Shown piece by piece: positions 1-6,398 of a stretch of DNA of 7,573 nucleotides (position 1 is its first letter; every line of letters starts with the position of its first letter). Source of the stretch: Thermoplasmata archaeon (lineage in GTDB: Archaea; Thermoplasmatota; Thermoplasmata; Thermoplasmatales; Thermoplasmataceae); NCBI GenBank assembly GCA_021802165.1, contig JAKAAU010000068.1, positions 1 to 7,573 of the forward strand, written 5' to 3'. The translations under genes were made by a program, and so were the position numbers. Under the pieces are notes generated by a model. The model did no database searches. It saw only the letters and a program-made list of their open reading frames with translations, and was not told the DNA's origin.

Positions 1-775
1 ATCCTGCATTTATTCCCGTCATGATTCCTACCATGTTATATATGGAAGAAATTGTACCGTACTTTCTGGATAAATCAGATAATTCGTTGAGTAGGAACTG
101 ATATTTATCACCATTTTCATTGTCATAATTTTCTTCTATATTTTTTATAATTTTATATCCGTAATTTCCTGCACCTGAAACGTACCCGTCAAGATTTAGC
201 CTGAATGCCGATAATATATACTGATCAGGGCCAGTATAAACCTTGAAATCATCCACATACATTTTTGTATTTAGAATGTCGTTCATGTTGAATGTTGTCT
301 CCTTGATTCCTATAACATTTCCACCTTCCTTCTTTATATCATTGACAATATCATATGTAATATTATAACCTGTTGTATCCGGATAGTTGTAGATTATAGT
401 AGGATATTCGGATGATATTTTTACATAGTATCTCACCAGCCACTCCCGTTTCATACCGGTAAAATAATATGGTGGTATTGCCGCAACTGCATGAATCTTT
501 TTCTTTTTTGCTTCCCTGGCCATATCCATAGAATCTCCAAGATTCAATGAGCCCACCTGCAGTATAACATTATCAGGAATATACGAAAAGGCATCAAGAA
601 GTTCCAGTTTTTCTGGTGTTGAAAGTGCAGGACCAATACCTGTTGTTCCTGCAAGGAATAAATATTTCATGCCTCCCTTCAGAACATCGTTACCGTGATC
701 TAATGCTATCTGTTTATTCACCCGGTTATTACTGAATGGAGTGATTAATGGTATTATTGATTCTAAGTTTTTCAT
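1..775 (-). CDS. kdgA: 2-keto-3-deoxygluconate aldolase, 3' end outside the window
   Basis: Class I aldolase of the DHDPS/N-acetylneuraminate lyase superfamily. It would cleave 2-keto-3-deoxygluconate (and possibly its 6-phosphate) to pyruvate and glyceraldehyde in the archaeal Entner-Doudoroff pathway, in the cytoplasm. The reading frame stays open from the ATG at 775 to the window edge, giving 258 residues; relatives have roughly 275-295, so only a short C-terminal piece is missing. Visible motifs are ITPF at 11-14, GTTGIGPALS at 43-52 (carboxylate-binding Thr-Thr), the YNYP motif with catalytic Tyr129, and GIKET with Schiff-base Lys158. The GTTGxGP and YNYP pattern matches Sulfolobus KdgA better than dihydrodipicolinate synthase or sialate lyase. 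The start is supported by a TATA-like box centred 24 nt upstream. It is divergent from aconitase. The KDG-versus-KDPG preference cannot be read from the sequence. Confidence 0.88.
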   Translation of the reverse strand, partial: MKNLESIIPLITPFSNNRVNKQIALDHGNDVLKGGMKYLFLAGTTGIGPALSTPEKLELLDAFSYIPDNVILQVGSLNLGDSMDMAREAKKKKIHAVAAIPPYYFTGMKREWLVRYYVKISSEYPTIIYNYPDTTGYNITYDIVNDIKKEGGNVIGIKETTFNMNDILNTKMYVDDFKVYTGPDQYILSAFRLNLDGYVSGAGNYGYKIIKNIEENYDNENGDKYQFLLNELSDLSRKYGTISSIYNMVGIMTGINAG

Positions 776-794
776 AAATAAGTAAATAATAATG

Positions 795-803
795 TATATT
801 TAA
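795..803 (-). promoter_or_regulatory. TATA box of kdgA
   Basis: Reading the minus strand gives TTAAATATA preceded by the purine-rich GGAAAAC, a good archaeal BRE/TATA pair. Its centre lies 24 nt upstream of the A of the kdgA ATG, so transcription should begin at or within a base or two of the start codon (leaderless mRNA). No GGTGA-like ribosome site precedes the gene, which agrees with this. Confidence 0.65.
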
Positions 804-897
804 GTTTTCCATACAATACCTTTATAAATTTTGAACATCGGATGGCGGATCAAGATAATATACTAAATTTTACATGAAATATTTCTTTATAATAATC

Positions 898-906
898 TTA
901 AAATAT
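898..906 (+). promoter_or_regulatory. Probable TATA box of aconitase
   Basis: TTAAAATAT is centred 24 nt upstream of the aconitase ATG, the same distance as at the other genes of this window, and would give a leaderless transcript. A second candidate, TTTATAATA at 886-894, would give a leader of about 10 nt. No ribosome-binding motif is visible before the ATG. The choice between the two boxes rests on spacing only. Confidence 0.5.
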
Positions 907-925
907 TATCTTAGGCTTACAAACT

Positions 926-3439
926 ATGAATATAGAACACAGCAAAATAAAAATAAAAGGTAAGGAGCTTAAATATTATCCACTGTCACAGCTCACAGAT
1001 AGGTATGATATTGATAATCTGCCATACTCTTTCAAAATTCTACTGGAAAATGTTTTGAGGAATTATGATGCAGTAGATATAGATGAGAGGTCAATAGAAA
1101 ACATTGCAAATATGAAATCCGGTGCAGAAATGGCATTCAAGCCATCCCGGGTTGTTTTCCAGGATTATACCGGTGTTCCTATTTTAGTAGATCTTGCAGC
1201 CATGAGGGAATATTACCAGAAGATGAAAAAAAATCCCGAAGATGTGAATCCGGCTACAAAATCTGATCTGGTCATAGATCATTCAATAATCGTGGATTCA
1301 TTCCGTGGAGATGAGCCTATTATTATCAACATGAAGGATGAATTCTCCAGAAATGTTGAGAGATACGATTTTCTGAAATGGTCCCAGCAATCTTTCAAGA
1401 ATGTGAGAATAGTTCCTCCTGGACATGGAATAGTACACCAGATCAATCTTGAATACTTATCATCTGTTGCAGTTAAAGACGGTGAAGAGATATTCCCGGA
1501 GAGCCTCATAGGTGCGGATTCACATACAACAATGATCGGAGGCATCGGAGTACTCGGCTGGGGGGTCGGCGGTCTGGAGGCTGAGGCCTCAATGCTCAAT
1601 GAACCATATTTCATGACTGTCCCGGAAGTTATCGGAGTGAATTTAATAGGTAAGGTTCCCACAGGGGTTACACCCACAGATGTTGTACTTTACATTACAA
1701 AAACACTACGGGCAAGGAACGTTGTAGGAAAATTTGTTGAATTCTATGGTGCGCTTTCTGAATTAACAGCACAGGACCGGGCAACAATATCCAATATGGC
1801 TCCTGAATACGGAGCAACGATCGGATATTTCCCCGTGGATAATGAAACACTGAAATATCTCACCGGTACAGACAGAGATGCAGAATCTGTAGAGAAATAC
1901 TTCAAGGAACAGGGATTATTCTATAATGGTCCGAAGAAATACAGCGATACTGTAGAAATAAATCTTTCTGATATTAAAAGTGCTGTTGCAGGTCCAAAAA
2001 ATCCTGATGAGCTGGTAAATATTGAGGATTTAAAAGGAAAAATAGACGAACTTATTACAGGTGGTAATGACGGAAAACTTATAAAAAATGGTGCAGTGGT
2101 AATTGCAGCAATCACAAGCTGTACAAACACCTCAGATCCTTTCGTACTTCTAGGAGCTGGACTCATGGCAAAAAAGGCGGTAGAACATAACATTGTACCT
2201 GCGCAGACAATAAAAACAAGTCTTGCGCCGGGATCTAAAGTTGTTACAGAATACCTAGAAAGGGCAGGCTTAATGAAATACCTTAATAAGATCGGATTCG
2301 AACTGGTCGGTTATGGATGTACCACATGCATTGGAAATGCAGGACCACTTATACCTGAAGTTCAGGATGATACATTGCAAAACAATGTAAAAACCTTCGC
2401 CGTCCTCAGCGGAAACAGGAATTTTGAGGGAAGGATAAATCCTTATATTGCAGGTGCATTCCTTGCATCGCCCATGCTGGTAGTTGCCTTTGCACTGGCT
2501 GGTACAATGGATATTGACCTCTCCAGAGAACCGATAGGCTCCGACAATGGAAAAGCTGTATATCTAAACGACATATGGCCCAGCACCGAGGAGATAAAGA
2601 AGTATTTCCATCTTGCCATGGACCCTGAAACATACAGAAAGGAATACAGCGATGTATTCAAGGGGGATTCAAACTGGGAATCAATGAAATCAAGTGGAGG
2701 AATGATATTTGATTTTAAGGAAGACTCAACCTATATAAAAATGCCTCCATGGATGTATATGGAACCTGTAAAGGACGTCAGAAATGCTAGAATATTTGCC
2801 ATATTCGGTGATAAAATTACAACCGATCATATTTCACCGGCGGGCCCAATAGTGAAGGACTCTGTTGCAGGTAAATATCTTGTATCCATTGGCGTCACGG
2901 AAATGAATACATTCGGTGCACGCCGTGGCAATCATGAAGTAATGCTACGTGGTGGATTTTCCAATCCAAAGATAAGAAATTTGATGGTTGATCATGCCGG
3001 AGGCGACACTGTGTATTATCCGGGTGGGAAAGTAATGAGCTTCTACGATGCAGCAATGAAGTATAAAGAAAATAATGTGCCACTGGTTATATTTGCAGGG
3101 AAACAGTACGGATCTGGAAGCTCAAGAGACTGGGCAGCAAAGGTTACATCACTACTTGGAGTAAAAGCTGTGATAGCAGAAAGCTTTGAAAGAATTCACA
3201 GGAGCAATCTGGTGGATATGGGCATAATTCCAATACAGATTGACAGCATCCCGGACTTGAAGGGCGATGAAATCGTAAACATAGAAGGAATCAATAATAT
3301 ATCCATAGGAAAGGAATTGAGCATAAAAATAAATGGAAAACCATTAAAGGGAAAGGCCCTGATAAATACAAATGCAGAGCTCAATTATGTGAAAACCGGA
3401 AATATACTGAAATACATAGCTTTATCTCCTCAGAAATAA
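926..3439 (+). CDS. acnA: Aconitate hydratase (aconitase), AcnA/IRP1-type
   Basis: Isomerises citrate to isocitrate through cis-aconitate in the citrate cycle, in the cytoplasm, using a [4Fe-4S] cluster. At 837 residues it has the one-chain AcnA/IRP1 layout: catalytic domains 1-3 (about 1-525), a linker (about 526-620) and the C-terminal swivel domain. The cluster cysteines are C399 (ITSCTNTSD) and C465/C468 (GCTTCIGN). Other family signatures are GADSHTT at 196-202, GWGVGGLEAE at 211-220, TTDHISPAGP at 632-641, RRGNHEVMLRGGF at 666-678 and GSGSSRDWAAK at 729-739, which carries the substrate-binding Ser/Arg. Two places differ from the commonest family text: Gly677 where Thr is usual, and Val740 where Gly usually follows DWAAK. 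Neither is a catalytic residue. The gene is somewhat shorter than bacterial AcnA (about 890). It is divergent from kdgA and convergent with the GNAT gene. Aconitase is strongly preferred over 2-methylcitrate dehydratase or homoaconitase. Confidence 0.95.
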   Translation: MNIEHSKIKIKGKELKYYPLSQLTDRYDIDNLPYSFKILLENVLRNYDAVDIDERSIENIANMKSGAEMAFKPSRVVFQDYTGVPILVDLAAMREYYQKMKKNPEDVNPATKSDLVIDHSIIVDSFRGDEPIIINMKDEFSRNVERYDFLKWSQQSFKNVRIVPPGHGIVHQINLEYLSSVAVKDGEEIFPESLIGADSHTTMIGGIGVLGWGVGGLEAEASMLNEPYFMTVPEVIGVNLIGKVPTGVTPTDVVLYITKTLRARNVVGKFVEFYGALSELTAQDRATISNMAPEYGATIGYFPVDNETLKYLTGTDRDAESVEKYFKEQGLFYNGPKKYSDTVEINLSDIKSAVAGPKNPDELVNIEDLKGKIDELITGGNDGKLIKNGAVVIAAITSCTNTSDPFVLLGAGLMAKKAVEHNIVPAQTIKTSLAPGSKVVTEYLERAGLMKYLNKIGFELVGYGCTTCIGNAGPLIPEVQDDTLQNNVKTFAVLSGNRNFEGRINPYIAGAFLASPMLVVAFALAGTMDIDLSREPIGSDNGKAVYLNDIWPSTEEIKKYFHLAMDPETYRKEYSDVFKGDSNWESMKSSGGMIFDFKEDSTYIKMPPWMYMEPVKDVRNARIFAIFGDKITTDHISPAGPIVKDSVAGKYLVSIGVTEMNTFGARRGNHEVMLRGGFSNPKIRNLMVDHAGGDTVYYPGGKVMSFYDAAMKYKENNVPLVIFAGKQYGSGSSRDWAAKVTSLLGVKAVIAESFERIHRSNLVDMGIIPIQIDSIPDLKGDEIVNIEGINNISIGKELSIKINGKPLKGKALINTNAELNYVKTGNILKYIALSPQK

Positions 3440-3456
3440 ATTTTTTAATTTATTTT
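3433..3456. terminator. AT-only hairpin plus T-tract between convergent genes
   Basis: AAATAAATT (3434-3442) and AATTTATTT (3447-3455) are perfect inverted repeats separated by a TTTT loop, a 9-bp stem with no G or C. The T-rich non-template strand on the plus side (3441-3456) suits archaeal termination of aconitase transcripts, for which oligo-T rather than a stem is the main signal. The element contains the stop codons of both aconitase and the GNAT gene. Whether it also ends the minus-strand transcript is less clear, because that side has only short T runs. Confidence 0.5.
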
Positions 3457-3912
3457 AGAATAAATTTTTATCAATTCCTTGAAATCGATACTTTCATAAA
3501 ATTTAGATGCTATCAGATTCAGGGATGGAAATTCTGCAGTTATCATTTTTATGCTCCTTTCCGCAGCCAGCTCTCTTAATTTGTCGAGGAGTTTCATGCC
3601 AACACCCTTTCCCCGGTATTCAGGAATTACATAAAATTCTCTGATTCTCGCCTCGTATTTGGGATCATAATATATTCTGAATATAACATCAGACATGATC
3701 ATGCCAACTAATCTTTTTCCGTCCTCTGCAACTAGTCCAATGTGGTTTTCCTTATCCTCAATAATCCTGCTGAGTTTTTCTGATATCTCTTTTTCATTTC
3801 CTACGGACACTTTTAAAAGCGGATCAAATTCCTCATTTAAATGTTTTAATCTCAATAGCTGCTCCATTACACTATCTATATCCTTTTTTTCCATTAATCT
3901 TATGTTAACCAA
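3445..3912 (-). CDS. GNAT-family N-acetyltransferase (TTG start proposed)
   Basis: Cytoplasmic acetyl-CoA-dependent N-acetyltransferase of unknown substrate, 155 residues from the proposed TTG at 3912. The acetyl-CoA pyrophosphate loop (motif A) is REFYVIPEYRGKGVG at about 91-105, fitting the R/Q-x-x-G-x-G pattern. It is followed by a helix (MKLLDKLREL) and motif B, with NLIASKFYES at 132-141 and Tyr139 in the position of the usual general acid. The longest frame would begin at a GTG at 3921, directly after the malic enzyme stop. However, that GTG lies inside the ribosome-binding motif GGTGA, and the protein then reads V-N-I-R-L-M-E-K-K-D-I-D, a typical GNAT first strand, if translation starts at TTG 3912. 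An ATG at 3894 is possible but would cut that strand. The gene is probably co-transcribed with malic enzyme; the substrate cannot be inferred from that pairing. Confidence 0.8.
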   Translation of the reverse strand: MVNIRLMEKKDIDSVMEQLLRLKHLNEEFDPLLKVSVGNEKEISEKLSRIIEDKENHIGLVAEDGKRLVGMIMSDVIFRIYYDPKYEARIREFYVIPEYRGKGVGMKLLDKLRELAAERSIKMITAEFPSLNLIASKFYESIDFKELIKIYSKIN

Positions 3913-3917
3913 GTTTA

Positions 3918-3922
3918 TCACC
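3918..3922 (-). promoter_or_regulatory. Ribosome-binding site of the GNAT gene, overlapping the upstream stop codon
   Basis: The minus strand reads TAG-GTGAT, so the last G of the malic enzyme stop codon begins GGTGA, the canonical archaeal anti-16S motif. A 5-nt spacer leads to the TTG at 3912. This decides the start and implies translational coupling of the two genes. It is the only convincing Shine-Dalgarno site I found in the window, and it sits at the only tight same-strand junction. Confidence 0.65.
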
Positions 3923-5229
3923 TACATGTCAAATAATTTGTTGTAAATATTTCTATTCTTTGAAATAATATCTGATGCTGTCCTGTAAAATCCCTCAGTT
4001 GAATCGGATTTTCTCGCCAGACCAGATTCTACGCATTTCCTTGCAACAACAGATGCTACTCTGGGGAAGAGTTCAAAGTCCTCCATGGATGGAACTATAT
4101 GATCTTCACTGGGATTTTCAACAAAGTCAGCAATTGCCTGTGATGCTGCAACCATGATCTGGAAATTTACGCCCTTAGACCTTGCATCTAGAACCCCCCT
4201 GAATACTCCGGGAAATACCATACTGTTGTTGATCTGGTTCGGAAAATCTCCTCTGCCGGTTGCCACGATTCTTGCTCCGGATTTCTTAGCCTCTTCAGGC
4301 CAGATTTCAGGTAGCGGATTTGCCAGAGCAAAGATAGTGGGGTCCCTGTTCATGGATTTTACCCATTCATTTTTAATTGTCCCGGGAATGGAAACTGAGG
4401 CCGAAACAACAAGATCCGCACCCTTGAAGGCGTTTGCAGGATCTCCATTAAGCCGTTCCCCATTGGTCTCCAATGCTATTTTATATTTCCAGGGATTCTT
4501 GAACATCAGGGCATCTATATCTGCCCTGGATGGCTCTATTATACCTTTAGAGTCTATTGCAACTATATTCTCTTTTTTAAAGCCAGCAGCCTCGAAGAGG
4601 TATATTGCTGCGATATTGGCCGCACCGGCACCATTGAAAACAATTTTGGCTTCCTCCTTTTTCTTGTTTACCAGTTTCAACGCATTAATGGCCCCTGCGA
4701 GGATTATGGATGCTGTACCGAGCTGGTCATCGTGCCACACAGGTATCTCCATGGACTTCTGGAGACTTTCTAGGAGAAAGAAGCATCTTGGTGACTGGAT
4801 ATCCTCAAGGTTATACCCGCCGAAGTAGGGCTGTATGGCCTTTGCCGCAGCTATGAATTCATCATTATCTTTAACAATTAATGGTATGGGAATAGCATTC
4901 ACACCCCCGAGATAATTAAAAAGCAGGGCCTTCCCTTCCATAACAGGGATTGCCGCATCCGGCCCAACATTACCGATTCCGAGAACTCTTGTACCGTCTG
5001 TTAAAATTGCAACAGAATTCCATTTCCCTGTCAGTTCATATGCAAGCTCCTTGTCAGCCTCAATTTTTTTTGATACTGCAGCGATTCCTGGGGTATAGAG
5101 AGAGGAAAAATCCTCCATACCTTTTATAGGAACTTTAGGAAGAGTCTGTATTTTTCCCTTATATTTTTTTGAGATTTCTATTGCGTTTCTGTCGAAGTAT
5201 TCTGTTCTCTCAGAATCTTTCATTATCAT
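3922..5229 (-). CDS. Malic enzyme (malate to pyruvate, NAD(P)-dependent)
   Basis: Oxidatively decarboxylates malate to pyruvate and CO2 with NAD(P), linking the citrate cycle to the pyruvate pool in the cytoplasm. At 435 residues it is the short prokaryotic form without a phosphotransacetylase extension. The catalytic Tyr45 lies in SLYTPG and Lys100 in VMEGKALLF. Metal-binding acidic residues are in NLEDIQSPRCF (Glu142, Asp143) and VWHDDQLGT (166-169). The Rossmann loop is GAGAAN at 200-205, where many relatives have GAGAAG. ALANPLPEI (301-309) and ATGRGDFPNQINN (323-335) complete the active site. ATG 5229 and ATG 5223 are both in frame; a TATA-like box 24 nt upstream favours 5229. The cofactor preference is not clear from the residues after beta-2 (VAIDSKGII). 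It is the first gene of a two-gene unit with the GNAT gene, which follows without a gap. Confidence 0.93.
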   Translation of the reverse strand: MIMKDSERTEYFDRNAIEISKKYKGKIQTLPKVPIKGMEDFSSLYTPGIAAVSKKIEADKELAYELTGKWNSVAILTDGTRVLGIGNVGPDAAIPVMEGKALLFNYLGGVNAIPIPLIVKDNDEFIAAAKAIQPYFGGYNLEDIQSPRCFFLLESLQKSMEIPVWHDDQLGTASIILAGAINALKLVNKKKEEAKIVFNGAGAANIAAIYLFEAAGFKKENIVAIDSKGIIEPSRADIDALMFKNPWKYKIALETNGERLNGDPANAFKGADLVVSASVSIPGTIKNEWVKSMNRDPTIFALANPLPEIWPEEAKKSGARIVATGRGDFPNQINNSMVFPGVFRGVLDARSKGVNFQIMVAASQAIADFVENPSEDHIVPSMEDFELFPRVASVVARKCVESGLARKSDSTEGFYRTASDIISKNRNIYNKLFDM

Positions 5230-5248
5230 AAAAATATATATAAGTTAA

Positions 5249-5257
5249 TTATTAAAA
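5249..5257 (-). promoter_or_regulatory. TATA box of the malic enzyme operon
   Basis: The minus strand reads TTTTAATAA, preceded by GTAAAG, centred 24 nt upstream of the ATG at 5229. The same nine bases occur at the same distance before the hydroxyacid dehydrogenase gene. The more obvious TATATATAA at 5235-5243 is too close: it would put the transcript start downstream of both ATGs. Confidence 0.6.
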
Positions 5258-5302
5258 CTTTACGTATTAATTTGAATGTGTATTACTGCAATTGCCGATG
5301 CA

Positions 5303-5316
5303 GTTATCATGATAAC
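5303..5316. repeat. 14-bp perfect palindrome upstream of malic enzyme
   Basis: GTTATCATGATAAC equals its own reverse complement. It lies 74-87 bp upstream of the malic enzyme ATG and about 45 bp upstream of its TATA-like box, where a dimeric helix-turn-helix activator could bind. No second copy was noticed elsewhere in the window, so an operator role is only a suggestion. Confidence 0.4.
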
Positions 5317-5619
5317 ATCATTATTTTATCTATAATATCATTATGTATTGAATGCCAATACATTACTATGTTTTTGTTCCATATCCCAGTTCCATGATTA
5401 TAAAGTTTTCAGGAAGAACCATACTGTATTGATGCTGAATTGGAGTTGCCTGGAATTATTCACTATAACTTTACATGATTCCCGGGTTTCTGATTCACTA
5501 ATAAGATTATATTAAAGTATCGCAAAGAGTTATATTTTTGTATAAATAAAGATTGACAAGATTATCCATTGTCTTACTGAATAATATATAATTAATAATT
5601 TAGTTAACATCCTTAAATT
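5317..5619. other. Intergenic region, no gene recognised
   Basis: This stretch is AT-rich and has many stops. A plus-strand frame stays open for about 60 codons (roughly 5336-5515), but it has no recognisable motif, an unusual content of Cys, His and Trp, and no start codon with a promoter. On the minus strand only tiny frames are seen. I find no tRNA, RNA-gene signature or mobile-element end here. It may be relict sequence. Confidence 0.5.
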
Positions 5620-6046
5620 TTATTTAACAGCATACCGTCTTTTTGGCCGTCTGACTATCGTAACGATTTTACGGACATTTGTTGCTATATATACTGATTG
5701 AGGTATCATGGCAAGTATTATGAAAAGATTCTCTCTGGTTATAGTAGTATCGCTATTGAATAGATATCCTTCAGTGGATGGAAAGGAAAATATCATTGCA
5801 AATCCAAGTAAAATCATGGTAACCAGCGGTTTTCTCCCATCTTCCCCTGGGAAAGGCCATCATAATAGGTGGTATAACTGATAAATATAGGAAGATAAGG
5901 TGATGAAATATCAAAAAACCGGATATCATAATAAGAGTAAAGGATGAGCCGGCAATTTTAATAATATCCCACCTCTCTCGTTTCCTTAGTTTTCTTTTCT
6001 TATATGCTGCTCTTTTGTTATTTATAAGTTATTTTATTGAAATCAT
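5620..6046 (-). pseudogene. Decayed small multi-pass membrane protein (one stop, one frameshift)
   Basis: From an ATG at 6046 the frame runs five codons, meets TAA at 6029-6031, then continues open through a very basic stretch (KKRKLRKRERW) and a long hydrophobic segment ending in AFPRGRWEK. At an A-run (plus-strand TTTT, 5830-5833) the coherent sequence moves to the frame holding LVTMILLGFAMIFSF and continues to a stop at 5620. Removing one A and reading through the TAA gives about 141 residues. The profile fits a real membrane protein: basic N-terminus, hydrophobic segments at about 30-65 (long enough for two helices), 73-88 and 104-123, a basic loop, a neutral to acidic loop with few positive charges, and a basic C-terminal tail. 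A 65-residue piece starting at ATG 5817 is open by itself but has no promoter. I recognise no family. A sequencing error in place of the frameshift cannot be excluded. Confidence 0.6.
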
Positions 6047-6065
6047 ACTATTTAATTATTTCTAC

Positions 6066-6073
6066 ATTTTATA
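6066..6073 (-). promoter_or_regulatory. TATA box of the decayed membrane-protein gene
   Basis: The minus strand reads TATAAAAT, centred about 24 nt upstream of the ATG at 6046, the spacing seen at the intact genes. This supports 6046 as the original start and suggests that the promoter has outlived the reading frame. Confidence 0.5.
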
Positions 6074-6220
6074 CTATTAATCGCTAAATTATTTAAAATT
6101 TTTAACAAAAATTTTTAGTTATATAAATAATAAAATCGTAAATAGACGTAATAGAGTGTACATACATTATATAATTAACATTATTCGTATGGAATTGCAC
6201 CAATATATCTATAGTAAATG

Positions 6221-6279
6221 ACAAAGGCTAAGATGTAATCTGTCTATTTAGTAGAGCTAAATACCTGTCTTCCCTTTGT
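6221..6279. repeat. Nested inverted repeats, possible structured RNA or cruciform
   Basis: The outer arms ACAAAGG (6221-6227) and CCTTTGT (6273-6279) are exact complements. Inside them TATTTAG (6245-6251) and CTAAATA (6257-6263) form a 7-bp stem with a 5-nt loop. An AAG/CTT pairing (6230-6232 with 6269-6271) could extend the outer stem. The element is richer in G and C than the surrounding spacer. It has no run of T directly after it on the plus strand, so it is not an obvious terminator. It could be a small RNA, an operator pair or chance. Confidence 0.35.
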
Positions 6280-6292
6280 TAATCCATATTTA

Positions 6293-6316
6293 AATATTTA
6301 AATTTAATTAAATATT
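6293..6316. repeat. 9-bp inverted repeat upstream of the hydroxyacid dehydrogenase gene
   Basis: AATATTTAA (6293-6301) and TTAAATATT (6308-6316) are perfect inverted repeats around a 6-nt spacer. They lie about 55-78 bp upstream of the dehydrogenase TATA-like box. The position would suit an activator site, but sequence made only of A and T gives such repeats easily by chance. Confidence 0.3.
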
Positions 6317-6370
6317 CTAAATCTAATATAAAAATTTTGACATGCTAATTCACAATTTATAAAAACAATA

Positions 6371-6379
6371 TTTTAATAA
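6371..6379 (+). promoter_or_regulatory. TATA box of the hydroxyacid dehydrogenase gene
   Basis: TTTTAATAA is centred 24 nt upstream of the ATG at 6399 and is identical in sequence and spacing to the malic enzyme box. There is no GGTGA before the ATG, so a leaderless transcript is likely. Confidence 0.6.
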
Positions 6380-6398
6380 TATCGTTTATTAAGCATCT

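Larger units (their letters stand above)
6074..6370. other. AT-rich intergenic region with inverted repeats, no gene
   Basis: No reading frame with a promoter or recognisable motif is present. On the minus strand, short open pieces across about 6185-6285 (one ending in the residues GAIPYE) could be gene debris but match nothing I know. The region holds two inverted-repeat elements, at 6221-6279 and 6293-6316, and otherwise AT-rich spacer. Confidence 0.5.

Noticed and set aside
1279..1677. 132-codon minus-strand open frame inside aconitase
   Set aside because: It is antisense to the conserved catalytic region of aconitase, has no promoter of its own and resembles no protein family. The other antisense frames in aconitase, malic enzyme and the dehydrogenase were dropped for the same reason.
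4154..4828. 224-codon plus-strand open frame opposite malic enzyme
   Set aside because: It is antisense to well-conserved malic enzyme motifs. Its hydrophobic look comes from complementing that coding sequence, and no family motif is visible.
5366..5422. 18-codon minus-strand frame starting at ATG 5422
   Set aside because: It is too short to judge, lacks a promoter at the local spacing and has no recognisable motif.
5551..5574. GACAA/TTGTC inverted repeat in the intergenic region
   Set aside because: Five-base-pair arms with a 9-nt loop and no extension are not distinguishable from chance.
5620..5817. 65-residue frame as a stand-alone small membrane protein
   Set aside because: There is no TATA-like box about 24 nt before ATG 5817. 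The coding-like sequence continues upstream in another frame to a start with a good promoter, so it is better read as the 3' part of a frameshifted gene. Alternative use is not excluded.
5620..6046. Programmed frameshifting as the explanation for the split membrane-protein frame
   Set aside because: A stop codon already lies at codon 6, before the shift, so recoding at the A-run alone would not restore the protein. Two lesions fit decay better.
6185..6285. Possible transposase or other gene debris on the minus strand
   Set aside because: The open pieces are short, broken by stops and match no family I can name. There are no terminal inverted repeats or target duplications to support a mobile element.
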